Assembly: GCF_039555295.1 (NCBI RefSeq)
Contig: NZ_CP145316.1
Span: 1,803,788 to 1,867,787 of the forward strand
DNA length: 64,000 nucleotides
Direction: 5' to 3'
Origin: Helicobacter mastomyrinus
GTDB lineage: Bacteria; Campylobacterota; Campylobacteria; Campylobacterales; Helicobacteraceae
Of the stretch, positions 45,266 to 54,486 are shown piece after piece. The notes below the pieces were generated by a model. It saw only the letters and a program-made list of their open reading frames with translations. It was not told the DNA's origin and did not search any database. Numbering within the stretch: position 1 is the stretch's first letter; the number at the start of each line of letters is the position of its first letter. Made by a program: the position numbers and the translations under genes.

Positions 45266-45781
45266 ATGTCGCAAGAACTTTACCTACAAGATGATACCCT
45301 CATTATCTCCAAAACAGATTTAAAGGGTTGTATTACGTATGGCAATGATGATTTTGTATATTTTAGCGAGTTCAAAGAAGAAGAATTTTTAGGCAAGAAA
45401 CATAATCTCATTCGGCATAAAGATATGCCTCGCATTGCTTTTAAACTCTTATGGGAAAATATACAAAATGGCAAAGAATTTTTTGCATTTGTGAAAAATA
45501 CCTCACGTAATGGACGTGCTTATTGGGTTTTTGCAAATATCACTCCTTCTTATGACAAGCAAAATAATATTATTGGTTATTATTCTGTGCGTCGCCGCCC
45601 TAGTAAAGAAGGTGTGGCTTTTATGAACGATATGTATGCTAAACTGTCTCAGGCAGAATCTCAAGGTGGCGTGCAAGCTTCTCTTACGCTGCTTACAAAT
45701 ACTTTGCAAGAAGCCAATATTAGCTATGATGAATTAGTGATTAATCTACAAAATACAGGTAAAACACAAGGGTATCATTAG
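45266..45781 (+). CDS. PAS domain protein, CetB/Aer-like
   Basis: This 171-residue soluble protein has one PAS domain with the pattern of aerotaxis sensors: SKTDLKGCITYGNDDFVYFSEFKEEEFLGKKHNLIRHKDMPRIAFKLLWENIQNGKEFFAFVKN. This is followed by YWVFANITPSYD and YYSVRRRPSKEG. In Campylobacter, CetB-type PAS proteins bind FAD and pair with a membrane CetA protein for energy taxis. No chemoreceptor gene is adjacent here. The protein lacks its own signalling domain, so it must act through a partner. Alternative roles as a general redox sensor are possible. Confidence 0.8.
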   Translation: MSQELYLQDDTLIISKTDLKGCITYGNDDFVYFSEFKEEEFLGKKHNLIRHKDMPRIAFKLLWENIQNGKEFFAFVKNTSRNGRAYWVFANITPSYDKQNNIIGYYSVRRRPSKEGVAFMNDMYAKLSQAESQGGVQASLTLLTNTLQEANISYDELVINLQNTGKTQGYH

Positions 45782-45878
45782 GATTGATTGTTTTTATATT
45801 ACGACAAAATCGCCGCATTTGCACGAAGTGCAATAGCAAAGGCATAATAGAATCTCATTGTATAAACAAAGGAGAAAT

Positions 45879-46724
45879 ATGCTTATTGCCGCTTATAAGC
45901 CACCATTTATGAGCTCCAATGCTTACCTTTCATCGCTTAAAAAGCGTTTTCATATATCAAAAGCAGGGTATCTTGGCACACTTGATCCTTTTGCAAAAGG
46001 CACGCTTGTGGTGGGATTTGGGAGCTATACGCGGCTCTTTATGTATTTGCAGAAATCCCCTAAGACATATAGGGCAACTCTATGGCTTGGGGCGTATTCT
46101 AGGAGCTTAGATATAGAGCATATAGAATCTGTAAAGGTTATTAATACCTATCCACAAGCACACATAGAGGGGATTCTAAATGGGTTGCAAGGCAAACATA
46201 CATATACCCCACCACTTTTTAGCGCAAAGCATATCAATGGCAAAAGAGCCTATCAACTTGCTAGAGCGGGAGAAAGCTTCTCTCTCTCGCAAGTGCAAAT
46301 GGAGATTTATCATATAAAACTTTTATCCTATTGTCATCCTTTTGTGCATTTTGAGGTAAGCGTGAGTGAGGGAGGGTATGTGCGGAGTATTGGCGAGATG
46401 ATAGCACAACATTTAGGTGTAAATGGCACATTATCAAGCTTAGAGCGGATCAGTGAGGGTGCGATGGCAGTAAATCAAAGTGAAGGTATAAGAATCTTAA
46501 ATCCGCTAGATTATCTCCCATACGCAAAGATTAAATCTACATCGCTTTGTGCGCAAGATGTGGCTAATGGGAAAAAGATTTGCTTAAAAAATACACGAAA
46601 AGGTAAATATATAGTGTGTTTTGAGGATTTTTTCTCTATAATTGAGGTTTTGGAAAATAGCAGTATCAAATATATTTTAAATAGGATAGAGTATGCTCAT
46701 ACTTTCACGCAAACAAGAGGATAG
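45879..46724 (+). CDS. truB: tRNA pseudouridine-55 synthase TruB
   Basis: This 281-residue enzyme makes pseudouridine 55 in tRNA. The catalytic Asp is in [21 protein letters not shown] (about residues 29-49). [17 protein letters not shown] and [22 protein letters not shown] are the other family blocks. The ATG at 45879 has AAAGGAG in front; an upstream TTG would add seven residues without support. The end overlaps csrA by 32 bp. It heads the conserved block that runs to mnmE. Confidence 0.92.
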   Translation: MLIAAYKPPFMSSNAYLSSLKKRFHISKAGYLGTLDPFAKGTLVVGFGSYTRLFMYLQKSPKTYRATLWLGAYSRSLDIEHIESVKVINTYPQAHIEGILNGLQGKHTYTPPLFSAKHINGKRAYQLARAGESFSLSQVQMEIYHIKLLSYCHPFVHFEVSVSEGGYVRSIGEMIAQHLGVNGTLSSLERISEGAMAVNQSEGIRILNPLDYLPYAKIKSTSLCAQDVANGKKICLKNTRKGKYIVCFEDFFSIIEVLENSSIKYILNRIEYAHTFTQTRG

Positions 46725-46938
46725 CGTTATTATCGGCGATGATATAGAAATAAAGGTTATTTCTATTGACAAAAATAGTGTGCGTTTGGGCTTTTCCGCA
46801 CCAGAATCTTGTGTGATTTTGCGTGGTGAGCTTAAAGAGGCGATTACCTCTGCTAATAAACAAGCCTCACAAGATACTGATAACACTACTCTTACGCAGA
46901 TTCACACACTCCTTAATATAAAAAAAGAAACGAGATAA
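46693..46938 (+). CDS. csrA: Carbon storage regulator CsrA
   Basis: This 81-residue RNA-binding protein starts [23 protein letters not shown], the classical CsrA N-terminus, and continues with [18 protein letters not shown]. It binds GGA motifs in mRNA leaders and represses translation; in this group it controls flagellin and stress genes. It is slightly longer than the 61-residue E. coli form at its C-terminus, as in H. pylori (HP1442). The 32-bp overlap with truB implies coupled translation. Confidence 0.95.
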   Translation: MLILSRKQEDSVIIGDDIEIKVISIDKNSVRLGFSAPESCVILRGELKEAITSANKQASQDTDNTTLTQIHTLLNIKKETR

Positions 46939-46941
46939 GTA

Positions 46942-47727
46942 GTGAATCTTATCATCTATCCTAAACTCAATATTTTTCTTAAAATTATTGGATATAAAGA
47001 AGGCTTTCATCAGCTCAATTCACGCTTTGTGCAAGCTATCGGAGAAGTCTATGATGAAATGCAGATAAGCTCATCATCTCGCTTTATGCTAATGGGAGAT
47101 TTTGGCTGTGAAATGCAGGATAATCTCATTTATAAAGCAAAATGTGCAATGGAGGATTTTTTATCCGCACGGGGTAAAGAAACAAAGGGCTTGCAATCAC
47201 TCAAAATAGAAGTGCAAAAGGTTATCCCCAAAGGTGCGGGGCTTGGCGGTGGCAGTGGCAATGCGGGAGCATTTTTACGAGGGGTAAATGCTTTTTTGGA
47301 GCTTGGATTAAGCGATGTAGAGCTAATCCACATAGCACAAGAGGTGGGGGCTGATGTGAGCTTTTTTGCAAGTGGGGTAAAGAGTGCAAATGTGAGTGGT
47401 AGGGGCGAATGCATAGAGCCTTTTATAGAATCTCCACTCAAGTATGACATTTACACACCTCCTATTTCTTGTGATACAGCGAAGGTGTATCAAAGCTATA
47501 AAGATTCTATAAAATCGCAAAAATGCCATTATAGTAAGCCCACAACGCAATGGTTTACCCTCACAAGTAAGGATTTACTCCATTTATCGCATTTGCGCGA
47601 AGAACTCAATGATTTGTTTTTAAGTGCTACTTTCCTCTATCCTGCGCTTAAAGATATTGCTTTAGATTTGGGTGAGGGGTGGTATTTTAGCGGAAGTGGC
47701 AGTAGCTTTTTTAGGATAAGGGCTTAA
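46942..47727 (+). CDS. ispE: 4-diphosphocytidyl-2-C-methyl-D-erythritol kinase IspE
   Basis: This 261-residue GHMP kinase acts in the MEP route to isoprenoids. It has the N-terminal LIIYPKLNIFLKIIGYKEGFHQLNSRF, the ATP-binding glycine motif IPKGAGLGGGSGNAGAFL (about 95-112), VGADVSFFASG and the C-terminal YFSGSGSSFFRI. The start is GTG, 3 bp after csrA. Equivalent to HP1443. It is slightly shorter than the E. coli enzyme (283). Confidence 0.93.
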   Translation: MNLIIYPKLNIFLKIIGYKEGFHQLNSRFVQAIGEVYDEMQISSSSRFMLMGDFGCEMQDNLIYKAKCAMEDFLSARGKETKGLQSLKIEVQKVIPKGAGLGGGSGNAGAFLRGVNAFLELGLSDVELIHIAQEVGADVSFFASGVKSANVSGRGECIEPFIESPLKYDIYTPPISCDTAKVYQSYKDSIKSQKCHYSKPTTQWFTLTSKDLLHLSHLREELNDLFLSATFLYPALKDIALDLGEGWYFSGSGSSFFRIRA

Positions 47728-47730
47728 AGA

Positions 47731-48198
47731 ATGGAAACGCGCATTATTGCTAAAAACAAAAAGGCATATTTTGATTATGAGATTTTAGAGACATTAGAGA
47801 GCGGCATTGTCCTAGCAGGAAGTGAGGTTAAGAGCATTCGCGCAGGGCGGGTAAATCTCAAGGATAGTTTTGTGAAAATCGTGCGGGGGGAGGCGTTTTT
47901 ATTTCACGCACATATATCTTTTTTAGAGACTACTTATACATATTTTAAACCTAATGAACGTGCCCCACGTAAGCTTTTGCTCCATAGAAAAGAGATTGAT
48001 AAGCTTTTTGGGAAGGTGAGTCAGCAATCTTTAAGCATTGTTCCATTAAACATTTATTTCAATCAAAGAAATAGAATCAAGCTTTGCATTGCACTTGTGA
48101 GAGGAAAGAAGCTCTATGATAAGCGCCAAAGTCTTAAGCAAAAGACGCTAGAGCGTGAGGCAAGGGCAAATATGAAAGATTATGGTAAAAAGTTGTAG
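47731..48198 (+). CDS. smpB: SsrA-binding protein SmpB
   Basis: This 155-residue RNA-binding protein brings tmRNA to stalled ribosomes. It shows IAKNKKAYFDYEILETLESGIVLAGSEVKSIRAGRVNLKDSFVKI at the start and LARGKKLYDKRQ-type text (VRGKKLYDKRQSLKQKTLEREARANMK) near the end. The length is typical. It lies 3 bp after ispE, as in H. pylori (HP1444). The tmRNA gene ssrA is not in the window. Confidence 0.95.
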   Translation: METRIIAKNKKAYFDYEILETLESGIVLAGSEVKSIRAGRVNLKDSFVKIVRGEAFLFHAHISFLETTYTYFKPNERAPRKLLLHRKEIDKLFGKVSQQSLSIVPLNIYFNQRNRIKLCIALVRGKKLYDKRQSLKQKTLEREARANMKDYGKKL

Positions 48199-48207
48199 GA
48201 GTGGGCG

Positions 48208-48660
48208 ATGAAAGAAGTCATAGATTATGGTGTGCTAGGGTTTTTGCTGTTTTTAAGCATTGTGATGTTGGGCGTGGCATTAGAGCGTTTATGGGCATAT
48301 CATAAAATAGATGTGGAAGCATTTGATGATAAGCGAATCTTGGAGCTTTTGCTTCATAAGCGTTTGACACTTATTGCGACTATTGGCTCAAATGCGCCAT
48401 ATATCGGGCTTTTAGGGACGGTTTTTGGCATTATGATAACATTTGTAGAAATTGGCTCAAATGCGCTTGTAGATACACAAAGCATTATGGTGGGGCTTTC
48501 CCTCGCGCTTAAGGCTACGGCAGCGGGGCTGCTAGTGGCGATACCCTCGATTGTATTTTATAATTTTTTGTTGCGTAAGGCAGAGGTATTGCTTTCACTC
48601 TGGGAAATCGCACATAATCCGCCACATAAAAGTAAAGTCTCTACAAGGTATGATGTGTGA
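48208..48660 (+). CDS. exbB: ExbB-like proton channel subunit
   Basis: This 150-residue inner membrane protein has three transmembrane segments (about 8-30, 60-85, 95-122). It carries the MotA/TolQ/ExbB motif SNAPYIGLLGTVFGIMITF and LKATAAGLLVAIPSIVFYNFLL. With ExbD it forms a proton-driven motor that energises TonB or a similar transducer. It is the short form seen in H. pylori (HP1445). It overlaps exbD by 4 bp. No tonB gene follows. Confidence 0.92.
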   Translation: MKEVIDYGVLGFLLFLSIVMLGVALERLWAYHKIDVEAFDDKRILELLLHKRLTLIATIGSNAPYIGLLGTVFGIMITFVEIGSNALVDTQSIMVGLSLALKATAAGLLVAIPSIVFYNFLLRKAEVLLSLWEIAHNPPHKSKVSTRYDV

Positions 48661-49037
48661 AAAAGATAGATTCTCTTAATCTCATTCCTTTTATTGATAT
48701 TATGCTTGTGTTGCTTGTGATTGTGCTAACAAGTGCATCTTTTGTCGTGCGCTCTCAAATACAAGTTGATGTACCGCGACTTGAGGAGACACAAGGACAA
48801 AATACTCAAAAAAAAGAAACCCATTCTATTACTATTGACAAAGAGGGGCACTTTTTTCTTGACGATAAGCCTTTATCTTTAAATGAGCTAAAGGCGCAAG
48901 TGGAGCAATTGGAAAGAGATACGCAGGTTATTATCCGTAGTGATAGGCAGAGTGATTTAGAATTTTTCCTTGAGGTTACTACAATGTTGCGTGATGTGGG
49001 TATTTATGATGTATATGTTACCACAGAGCAAAAATAG
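48657..49037 (+). CDS. exbD: ExbD-like biopolymer transport protein
   Basis: This 126-residue protein has one N-terminal transmembrane helix (about 9-30) containing the proton-carrying Asp14 in LIPFIDIMLVLLVIVLTSASF. A periplasmic domain with DKEGHFFLDDKPLSLNELKAQVEQL and VIIRSDRQSDLEFFLEVTTMLRDVG follows, as in ExbD/TolR. It starts with GTG overlapping exbB. Equivalent to HP1446. In H. pylori the next gene is rpmH; here two motor-like genes intervene. Confidence 0.93.
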   Translation: MKKIDSLNLIPFIDIMLVLLVIVLTSASFVVRSQIQVDVPRLEETQGQNTQKKETHSITIDKEGHFFLDDKPLSLNELKAQVEQLERDTQVIIRSDRQSDLEFFLEVTTMLRDVGIYDVYVTTEQK

Positions 49038-49060
49038 TATTTAGGGTGTGAGGAGGATAT

Positions 49061-50980
49061 ATGCAAGAGATTAATTGGCTGATTAATATATGTTTCACCA
49101 TTGGTATGGTGGGGCTGTTCGTATGGGATTTTAAGACTTTTGGTGAGCCTTCGCATAAGGACTTTAAAACTATCATTATGAGCACAGGGGTGCTTGGGAC
49201 ATTTGTGGGAATCTTTGTAGGGCTTATAGGCTTTGATACCTATGCTTTGCAAGATTCTGTACCTTTGCTGCTTAATGGATTAAAGACAGCATTTTACACA
49301 TCTATCTTGGGCATGGGCTTAGCAATTGCCCTCTCTATTATTCAAAGGGCAAAAGATGTAAAAAGCACTCAAGATATAAATATGGACTATATGCTTAACC
49401 AAATGGGGAATTTAAGCTATCTTAAGGGTATTGAGGAGCTTAATAATAAAATGCTTACGTTACCCACGAAAGAAGATATGCGTATGATAAATGCTTCCAC
49501 AAATACATTTTTAGAAACAAGTTTGCATAAGATTGATACTTCTTTGCAGGAGGCGATTAAGCAGCTTGCTTCAGGAGCTTCAAAGGAGCTTATTAGTGCA
49601 TTGGAGCTTGTTATTAGGGATTTTAATCATAATCTGCAAAATCAATTTGGAGAGAATTTTAAAGAGCTTAATAATGCTGTGGGGCGGCTACTTGTATGGC
49701 AGGAGAATTATAAACAAAGCATTGAAAATACACAAGATTTGCTTTTGCAAACACAAAGTGCTATGAATGAAAGTGCAAACGCGATGAATGCCACACAGAT
49801 GACTTTAGAATCTATTATTGCGAATAATAAAAGCGCAATGGAATTTTATAGTAAAACTTTAGAGGTGTTTGATGATATGAAGAGTAAGGGTGATAAGCTT
49901 ATGGTGCAACTCAATGAAATTGCCATACTTGGCTCTCACGCAAAGCAATGTTTAAGTGATATGGATAGCCTATTCACAAAAGCTACAGAGAGTATCACTT
50001 CGCTTGAGGGTATCGCTTCTAAACAGGTTGAAGGGCTGAAAAATGAAATTATGCGTTATTTCACACAACTAAATGAACACGCACAGCAGAATATGGAGCA
50101 TTTAAGAGTATTCATAGAGCAAAGCACACAGCAGAGTAAAGAGCATATAGGAGAGGTTTTAAGCGAACATAGTGCAAGTTTTAGCACACAATGTAATGTC
50201 TTTACGGGGCAAAGTAAGGCATTGTTTGAAGAGATTGTGCAAAGTGCGAATACGCATATCAGGCATTTAAGTGAATCTTTGGAGCAAAATATCGCGCAAA
50301 ACATAGCATCTAGCACTCATAATGCAGAGGAGTTTGCCAAATTACGAGAGCATATTGCTAAAAATCATAGCGCGATTGTGGAGAGCTTAGAATCTAGTCT
50401 TTCTTATCTTACCTCTCATAATCAAGTGATTATGCAAGATATGACAAAAGATATGAAAGATATGCAAGAAGCCTATCTTCTTAGGGCAAATGAAAATATG
50501 GATAGCATACTAAATAAAGAGCAAGAAATGATAAAATCGCGAGTAGAGGGTTTTGATAAACTGATGACAAAAAGCGATAAGTATGTTAATTCACAATATA
50601 CGCATATCAGTGGATTCATTAAAAAACTTGCAGGCGAATACTTGAAGATTATGCAAAAGCTCACTAAAGATTCTGTGGCAATTCCCAAGGATATGGGTGT
50701 GCAAGTGGTAAAGGACTTTGGCACTTTGCAGCATAATCTCCTCTCGCATTTAGGGAATCTCAACGCCCAGATTCAGCATAATAGCGCACAACTTATTGAG
50801 CTCTATCGCAATGTGCAAAATATTGTGAATGAAAATGTTGAGGGCAATAAAACATTACAAAAAGAGATTAGAGAGACATTTGATACGCTTGATTCTCAAA
50901 TGAATACAAGTATGGAGAATTTTAAGGAAAATTATGAGTGGTTTTTGCGCCGTGTGCGTGAGATTATTGGCTCAAGATAG
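49061..50980 (+). CDS. ZorA-like MotA/TolQ-family motor protein with a long coiled-coil tail
   Basis: This 639-residue protein has three transmembrane segments (about 5-23, 36-57, 73-94). The latter two carry the MotA/ExbB pattern, STGVLGTFVGIFVGLIGF and GLKTAFYTSILGMGLAIALS. The remaining 540 residues are almost wholly predicted coiled coil in the cytoplasm, rich in E, K, Q, N and S. This layout, followed directly by an OmpA-type partner, is that of ZorA of the Zorya anti-phage system, whose tail transmits a signal to effectors. No ZorC, ZorD or ZorE follows. GGAGG precedes the ATG. It may also be a conserved envelope motor of unknown purpose. Confidence 0.75.
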   Translation: MQEINWLINICFTIGMVGLFVWDFKTFGEPSHKDFKTIIMSTGVLGTFVGIFVGLIGFDTYALQDSVPLLLNGLKTAFYTSILGMGLAIALSIIQRAKDVKSTQDINMDYMLNQMGNLSYLKGIEELNNKMLTLPTKEDMRMINASTNTFLETSLHKIDTSLQEAIKQLASGASKELISALELVIRDFNHNLQNQFGENFKELNNAVGRLLVWQENYKQSIENTQDLLLQTQSAMNESANAMNATQMTLESIIANNKSAMEFYSKTLEVFDDMKSKGDKLMVQLNEIAILGSHAKQCLSDMDSLFTKATESITSLEGIASKQVEGLKNEIMRYFTQLNEHAQQNMEHLRVFIEQSTQQSKEHIGEVLSEHSASFSTQCNVFTGQSKALFEEIVQSANTHIRHLSESLEQNIAQNIASSTHNAEEFAKLREHIAKNHSAIVESLESSLSYLTSHNQVIMQDMTKDMKDMQEAYLLRANENMDSILNKEQEMIKSRVEGFDKLMTKSDKYVNSQYTHISGFIKKLAGEYLKIMQKLTKDSVAIPKDMGVQVVKDFGTLQHNLLSHLGNLNAQIQHNSAQLIELYRNVQNIVNENVEGNKTLQKEIRETFDTLDSQMNTSMENFKENYEWFLRRVREIIGSR

Positions 50981-50995
50981 CACAGAGGCGGAGAG

Positions 50996-51712
50996 ATGAA
51001 ATACAATCAATGGATTAGCATTTCGGACATGATGGCAGGCATTATGATGATTTTTTTGCTCATTATGGTGTCTTTTATGCTCATTACGCAGCAAGCCCAA
51101 GAGGATTTAAAGATTCAAAATCAAAAGCTTTTGGCACTCAATGAAGCAATGAGTGCGATTGCGCAGAATTATTCAAATTTGCAACAAGAGCTTTATGAGG
51201 CATTACTCAAAGAATTTAGCAAGGACTTAAAGGCGTGGGATGCGTATATTGATGAGGATAATACCATTCGCTTTAATGAGCCTGAAGTGCTATTTGATAC
51301 AGGTAAAAAGCAGGTAAAAAAACGTTTTAAAGATATTTTAGATGATTTTTTTCCTCGTTATGTGAAGATTCTGTCCTTAGAGAAATTTAAGGATAATATT
51401 GAAGAAATCCGTATAGAGGGGCATACCTCTCAAATTTGGTTTGCAGCCCATAGCTTAGAAGAGCGATACCTTGGCAACGCCGAACTCTCACAGGCAAGAG
51501 CATTAGAGGTGCTAAAATATTGCTTTAATCTTAAAAGTATTGATGGATATAAAGAATGGTTGATTAAAGTGTTTCGCGCTAATGGCTTATCCTTTGCTAA
51601 ACCATTAGCAGATGATGAAAAATCAAGACGTGTAGAGTTTAGAGTGATTACTAAAGCAAATAAAGATTTGCTTAAGATCCTTGAAATTAGCAAAGATTTA
51701 GAGCTAAAATAA
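50996..51712 (+). CDS. ZorB-like MotB/OmpA-family stator partner
   Basis: This 238-residue protein has a short cytoplasmic start and one transmembrane helix (about 12-32) with Asp11 at its edge in SISDMMAGIMMIFLLIMVSF, the position of the ion-carrying Asp of MotB/ZorB. A helical spacer follows (about 33-75), then an OmpA-like peptidoglycan-binding domain: IRFNEPEVLFDTGKKQVK (about 90-107), IEEIRIEGHTS (about 137-147), NAELSQARALEVLKYC and KSRRVEFRVITK. With the ZorA-like protein 15 bp upstream it should form an ion-driven motor fixed to the cell wall. Confidence 0.78.
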   Translation: MKYNQWISISDMMAGIMMIFLLIMVSFMLITQQAQEDLKIQNQKLLALNEAMSAIAQNYSNLQQELYEALLKEFSKDLKAWDAYIDEDNTIRFNEPEVLFDTGKKQVKKRFKDILDDFFPRYVKILSLEKFKDNIEEIRIEGHTSQIWFAAHSLEERYLGNAELSQARALEVLKYCFNLKSIDGYKEWLIKVFRANGLSFAKPLADDEKSRRVEFRVITKANKDLLKILEISKDLELK

Positions 51713-51772
51713 CCTATCTTTAAGTAAAAAATGGGCATAATCCCGGACTTATTTTAACGTTAAGGCTAAATT

Positions 51773-51907
51773 ATGAAAAGAACATATCAACCTCATAATA
51801 CACCTAGAAAGCGCACTCACGGATTTCGCGCAAGAATGAAAACAAAAAATGGTCGCCGTGTGATTAATGCAAGGAGGGCAAAGGGTCGTAAAAGACTTTC
51901 TGTGTAA
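51773..51907 (+). CDS. rpmH: Ribosomal protein L34
   Basis: This 44-residue very basic protein reads [20 protein letters not shown] and continues [24 protein letters not shown], the standard bL34 sequence. It is a structural protein of the large ribosomal subunit. It lies just before rnpA, the near-universal order, and matches HP1447. TAAGG precedes the ATG by about 8 nt. Confidence 0.97.
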   Translation: MKRTYQPHNTPRKRTHGFRARMKTKNGRRVINARRAKGRKRLSV

Positions 51908-51933
51908 GCAATAAAATAGGTAGTATAGCTTTG

Positions 51934-52368
51934 ATGAAGTTAGATTCTCTTAAAACAAAGCTAGAATTTGACTTTGTCTATAAAAATGCAAAAAAGTTTT
52001 TTTATAAGCATTTTATACTCTATGCGCTTAGGATTTCACACCACCAACCCCCTCACTTTCGGGATAAAAAAATCTTGCAAAGTATTCAATCGCGTAAAGC
52101 TGCTATCTACCTTGGATTCAGTATTTCTCGTAAAATTGGCAAAGCTAATAAACGTAACCTCCTCAAAAGACGCATCAAAGCTATTGTGTATGAAAATAGC
52201 GCACATTATGAGGGGCTTATCTTTATATTTGTTGCTAAAGATGGGGCAACTTCTCTTGCTTTTCCTATGCTTAAAAGAGATGTGCTTTCTGCTTTTACAA
52301 GAGCATACGATATGCTATGTTTTCCATCTCAAAAGTCATCTTTAAAAAAGAGGTATGAATGCTATTAA
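51934..52368 (+). CDS. rnpA: Ribonuclease P protein component RnpA
   Basis: This 144-residue basic protein assists the RNase P RNA in maturing tRNA 5' ends. The family block is KAAIYLGFSISRKIGKANKRNLLKRRIKAIVYEN (about 75-108), holding the RNR-like motif KRNLLKRR. The N-terminal EFDFVYKNAKKFFYKHFILYAL is typical. The ATG at 51934 was preferred to the TTG directly before it. It overlaps the open frame of yidD slightly. Equivalent to HP1448. Confidence 0.93.
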   Translation: MKLDSLKTKLEFDFVYKNAKKFFYKHFILYALRISHHQPPHFRDKKILQSIQSRKAAIYLGFSISRKIGKANKRNLLKRRIKAIVYENSAHYEGLIFIFVAKDGATSLAFPMLKRDVLSAFTRAYDMLCFPSQKSSLKKRYECY

Positions 52369-52376
52369 GGAGGTGT

Positions 52377-52760
52377 ATGAGCGGGGTTTTTATTTGGAGT
52401 GTAAGATTCTATCAAAAATATCTCTCTGCATTTAGTGTGGGAGCTTGTCGTTATTATCCTAGCTGCTCACAATACACATTATGGCTTTTATATTTTGACA
52501 ATCCTTTTTTGGCGCTATTTAAGTCATTTTTACGTATTTTACGTTGCAATCAGTGTTTTATGGGGGGTATTGCTTATCCCCGAGCAAAGATATGTTTCCA
52601 AAATATTATATTTGCGCCCAAAAAGGTAAAATATTGGTTTGTGCCTACTACAAATGCAAGTTTTTTGGATATAATACCCATTTTTCACAAAATTTACTAT
52701 TTACAAGTCTATATTGTCAAATCATTTCCTCAAAGGCAGTGTTATGTATCGTCCAAATGA
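52377..52760 (+). CDS. yidD: Membrane protein insertion efficiency factor YidD
   Basis: This 127-residue protein begins [19 protein letters not shown], followed by [13 protein letters not shown] and [10 protein letters not shown], the three cysteine-containing marks of YidD. It helps membrane insertion by YidC. The start at 52377 follows a strong TAAGGAGG, 7 bp after the rnpA stop. The C-terminal 50 residues beyond the usual domain are unusual and hydrophobic. The end overlaps yidC by 17 bp. Equivalent to HP1449. Confidence 0.9.
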   Translation: MSGVFIWSVRFYQKYLSAFSVGACRYYPSCSQYTLWLLYFDNPFLALFKSFLRILRCNQCFMGGIAYPRAKICFQNIIFAPKKVKYWFVPTTNASFLDIIPIFHKIYYLQVYIVKSFPQRQCYVSSK

Positions 52761-54486
52761 ACAAGACAATGGTATGTCGCTTTCACGTGTGCTTATAGCC
52801 GTAGGTCTTTCCATTGCTTTCTTTGCTGTATATGCGTATTTTTTTCCTCAAAAGCCTCCACAAGAGGCTTCAAAAGTAGTGGAATTAGCTCCTGAATCTA
52901 CTTCGCATTCTCCTTCTATGGCTTCCAATACCCATTTAGAAAACACTACGCAAGATTCATCTCTAGCCATAAAGAATAACCAATCTTTGAAACAAACAAT
53001 TATTACACGTATTCAAGCACACTCTTTTGAAATCGATATTGATGCTTTGGGTAGAATTAGACAAGTCTATCTTAAAGATAAAAAATTCACACGCAATGAG
53101 CAAAACAGCCTTTTTGGTATGATAGGTGAGGCATTAGGGCTGAAGTTATCACATCAAGCAGTGGTTGAAAAGCTCCCTTTGTTTGGGGATTTGGCATTGC
53201 ACACAATGGAAGTGCGCTTTAGTGATGTTGAATTGAACAAAAAAGCTTTTGATACCCCATATACTGCAAGCGCGACACAGCTTGATATTGATAGGGCTCC
53301 TGTGGAGCTTACACTTAAGCAGAATCTTGGCGAGATTGTAATCACTAAATATCTCACTATCCACCCAAACCTTTCTTATGATGTGCGCATAGAGCTGAAT
53401 AAGCCTAATGTAGAATATTTTGTAAGTAATGGTATGCGACCTACTGCCGATAGTGATACGTATGCTTTTAGAGGTGTTTTGACACGAAGTAGTCTTGATG
53501 GGGTTTTGACAAAAATTGAAGATGGCGATGCGAGTAGCGACTATATCGCAAAAACCGCGCTTGATATGCGTCAATCTAGCTTTGTAGCAAGTGTGGATAG
53601 ATACTATACAAGTTTGTTTTATAGTAATGCGCCTCAGGGATTGCATGTTGTCCTCAGTGGGGATAATGCACATAATCCTATGCCTTTTGTGCGATTTGAG
53701 GGTAATGCGTCTTTTGCGGGATATATAGGACCAAAGACCTATAAGGAGCTGCAAAGGATAGATGATAGCCTCACAGACGTAGTGGAATATGGGCGCATTA
53801 CATTCTTTGCTAAACCTCTTTTTGTCTTGCTTGAATACCTCTATGATTTGTGCGGGAATTGGGGCTGGGCGATTGTGCTTCTAACGCTTATTGTGCGTGT
53901 AGTGCTGTATCCTCTCACTTATAAGGGTATGATGTCTATGCAAAAGCTTAAAGATATAGCCCCTAAAATGAAAGAATTGCAAACTCGCTATAAAGATGAC
54001 CCACAAAAGCTGCAAATGCATATGATGGATTTGTATAAAAAGCACGGGGCAAATCCACTTGGTGGTTGCTTACCCTTGCTTTTGCAAATTCCTGTGTTTT
54101 TTGCTATTTATCGTGTGCTGCATAATGCGGTGGAGCTTAAAAGCTCTGCGTGGATTCTATGGATTGATGATTTATCGGCTATTGACCCTTATTTTGTCTT
54201 ACCTGTGTTAATGGGTTTAAGTATGTATCTTTCTCAAAAGCTCACACCATCAAATTTCACAGACCCTATGCAGGAAAAAATCTTTAAAATGCTCCCTCTT
54301 ATTTTTGCTATATTTTTTATTGTCTTTCCATTTCCTGCTGGGCTTGTGCTGTATTGGACGATTAATAATGTCTTTTCTATTATTCAGCAAATAATGCTTA
54401 ATAAAGTTGTAGAAAAACGAAAAACAAAGGAGATTGCAGAGCATCATAGACATTATGATAAAGAAAAGCAAAAGGGGGCGAAATGA
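52744..54486 (+). CDS. yidC: Membrane protein insertase YidC
   Basis: This 580-residue insertase has an N-terminal transmembrane segment (about 14-32) and a large periplasmic beta domain (about 80-330). The conserved insertase core starts from about residue 355: [62 protein letters not shown], and [22 protein letters not shown]. The hydrophilic groove Arg lies in LIVRVVLYP. The start at 52744 was chosen because AAAGGCAG precedes it. It overlaps jag by 4 bp. Equivalent to HP1450. Confidence 0.95.
   Translation: MYRPNEQDNGMSLSRVLIAVGLSIAFFAVYAYFFPQKPPQEASKVVELAPESTSHSPSMASNTHLENTTQDSSLAIKNNQSLKQTIITRIQAHSFEIDIDALGRIRQVYLKDKKFTRNEQNSLFGMIGEALGLKLSHQAVVEKLPLFGDLALHTMEVRFSDVELNKKAFDTPYTASATQLDIDRAPVELTLKQNLGEIVITKYLTIHPNLSYDVRIELNKPNVEYFVSNGMRPTADSDTYAFRGVLTRSSLDGVLTKIEDGDASSDYIAKTALDMRQSSFVASVDRYYTSLFYSNAPQGLHVVLSGDNAHNPMPFVRFEGNASFAGYIGPKTYKELQRIDDSLTDVVEYGRITFFAKPLFVLLEYLYDLCGNWGWAIVLLTLIVRVVLYPLTYKGMMSMQKLKDIAPKMKELQTRYKDDPQKLQMHMMDLYKKHGANPLGGCLPLLLQIPVFFAIYRVLHNAVELKSSAWILWIDDLSAIDPYFVLPVLMGLSMYLSQKLTPSNFTDPMQEKIFKMLPLIFAIFFIVFPFPAGLVLYWTINNVFSIIQQIMLNKVVEKRKTKEIAEHHRHYDKEKQKGAK

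Noticed and set aside
45819-45833. Hairpin TTGCACGAAGTGCAA as terminator of the PAS gene
   Set aside because: The stem is only 6 bp and no T run follows.
49061-51712. Complete Zorya defence system
   Set aside because: Only ZorA- and ZorB-like genes are present; the adjoining genes are exbBD and rpmH-rnpA. Without ZorC/D or ZorE a full system cannot be claimed.
53149-53754. 201-codon open frame on the minus strand inside yidC
   Set aside because: It is opposite a conserved gene and reads as a shadow frame, with low-complexity basic text and no start signal.
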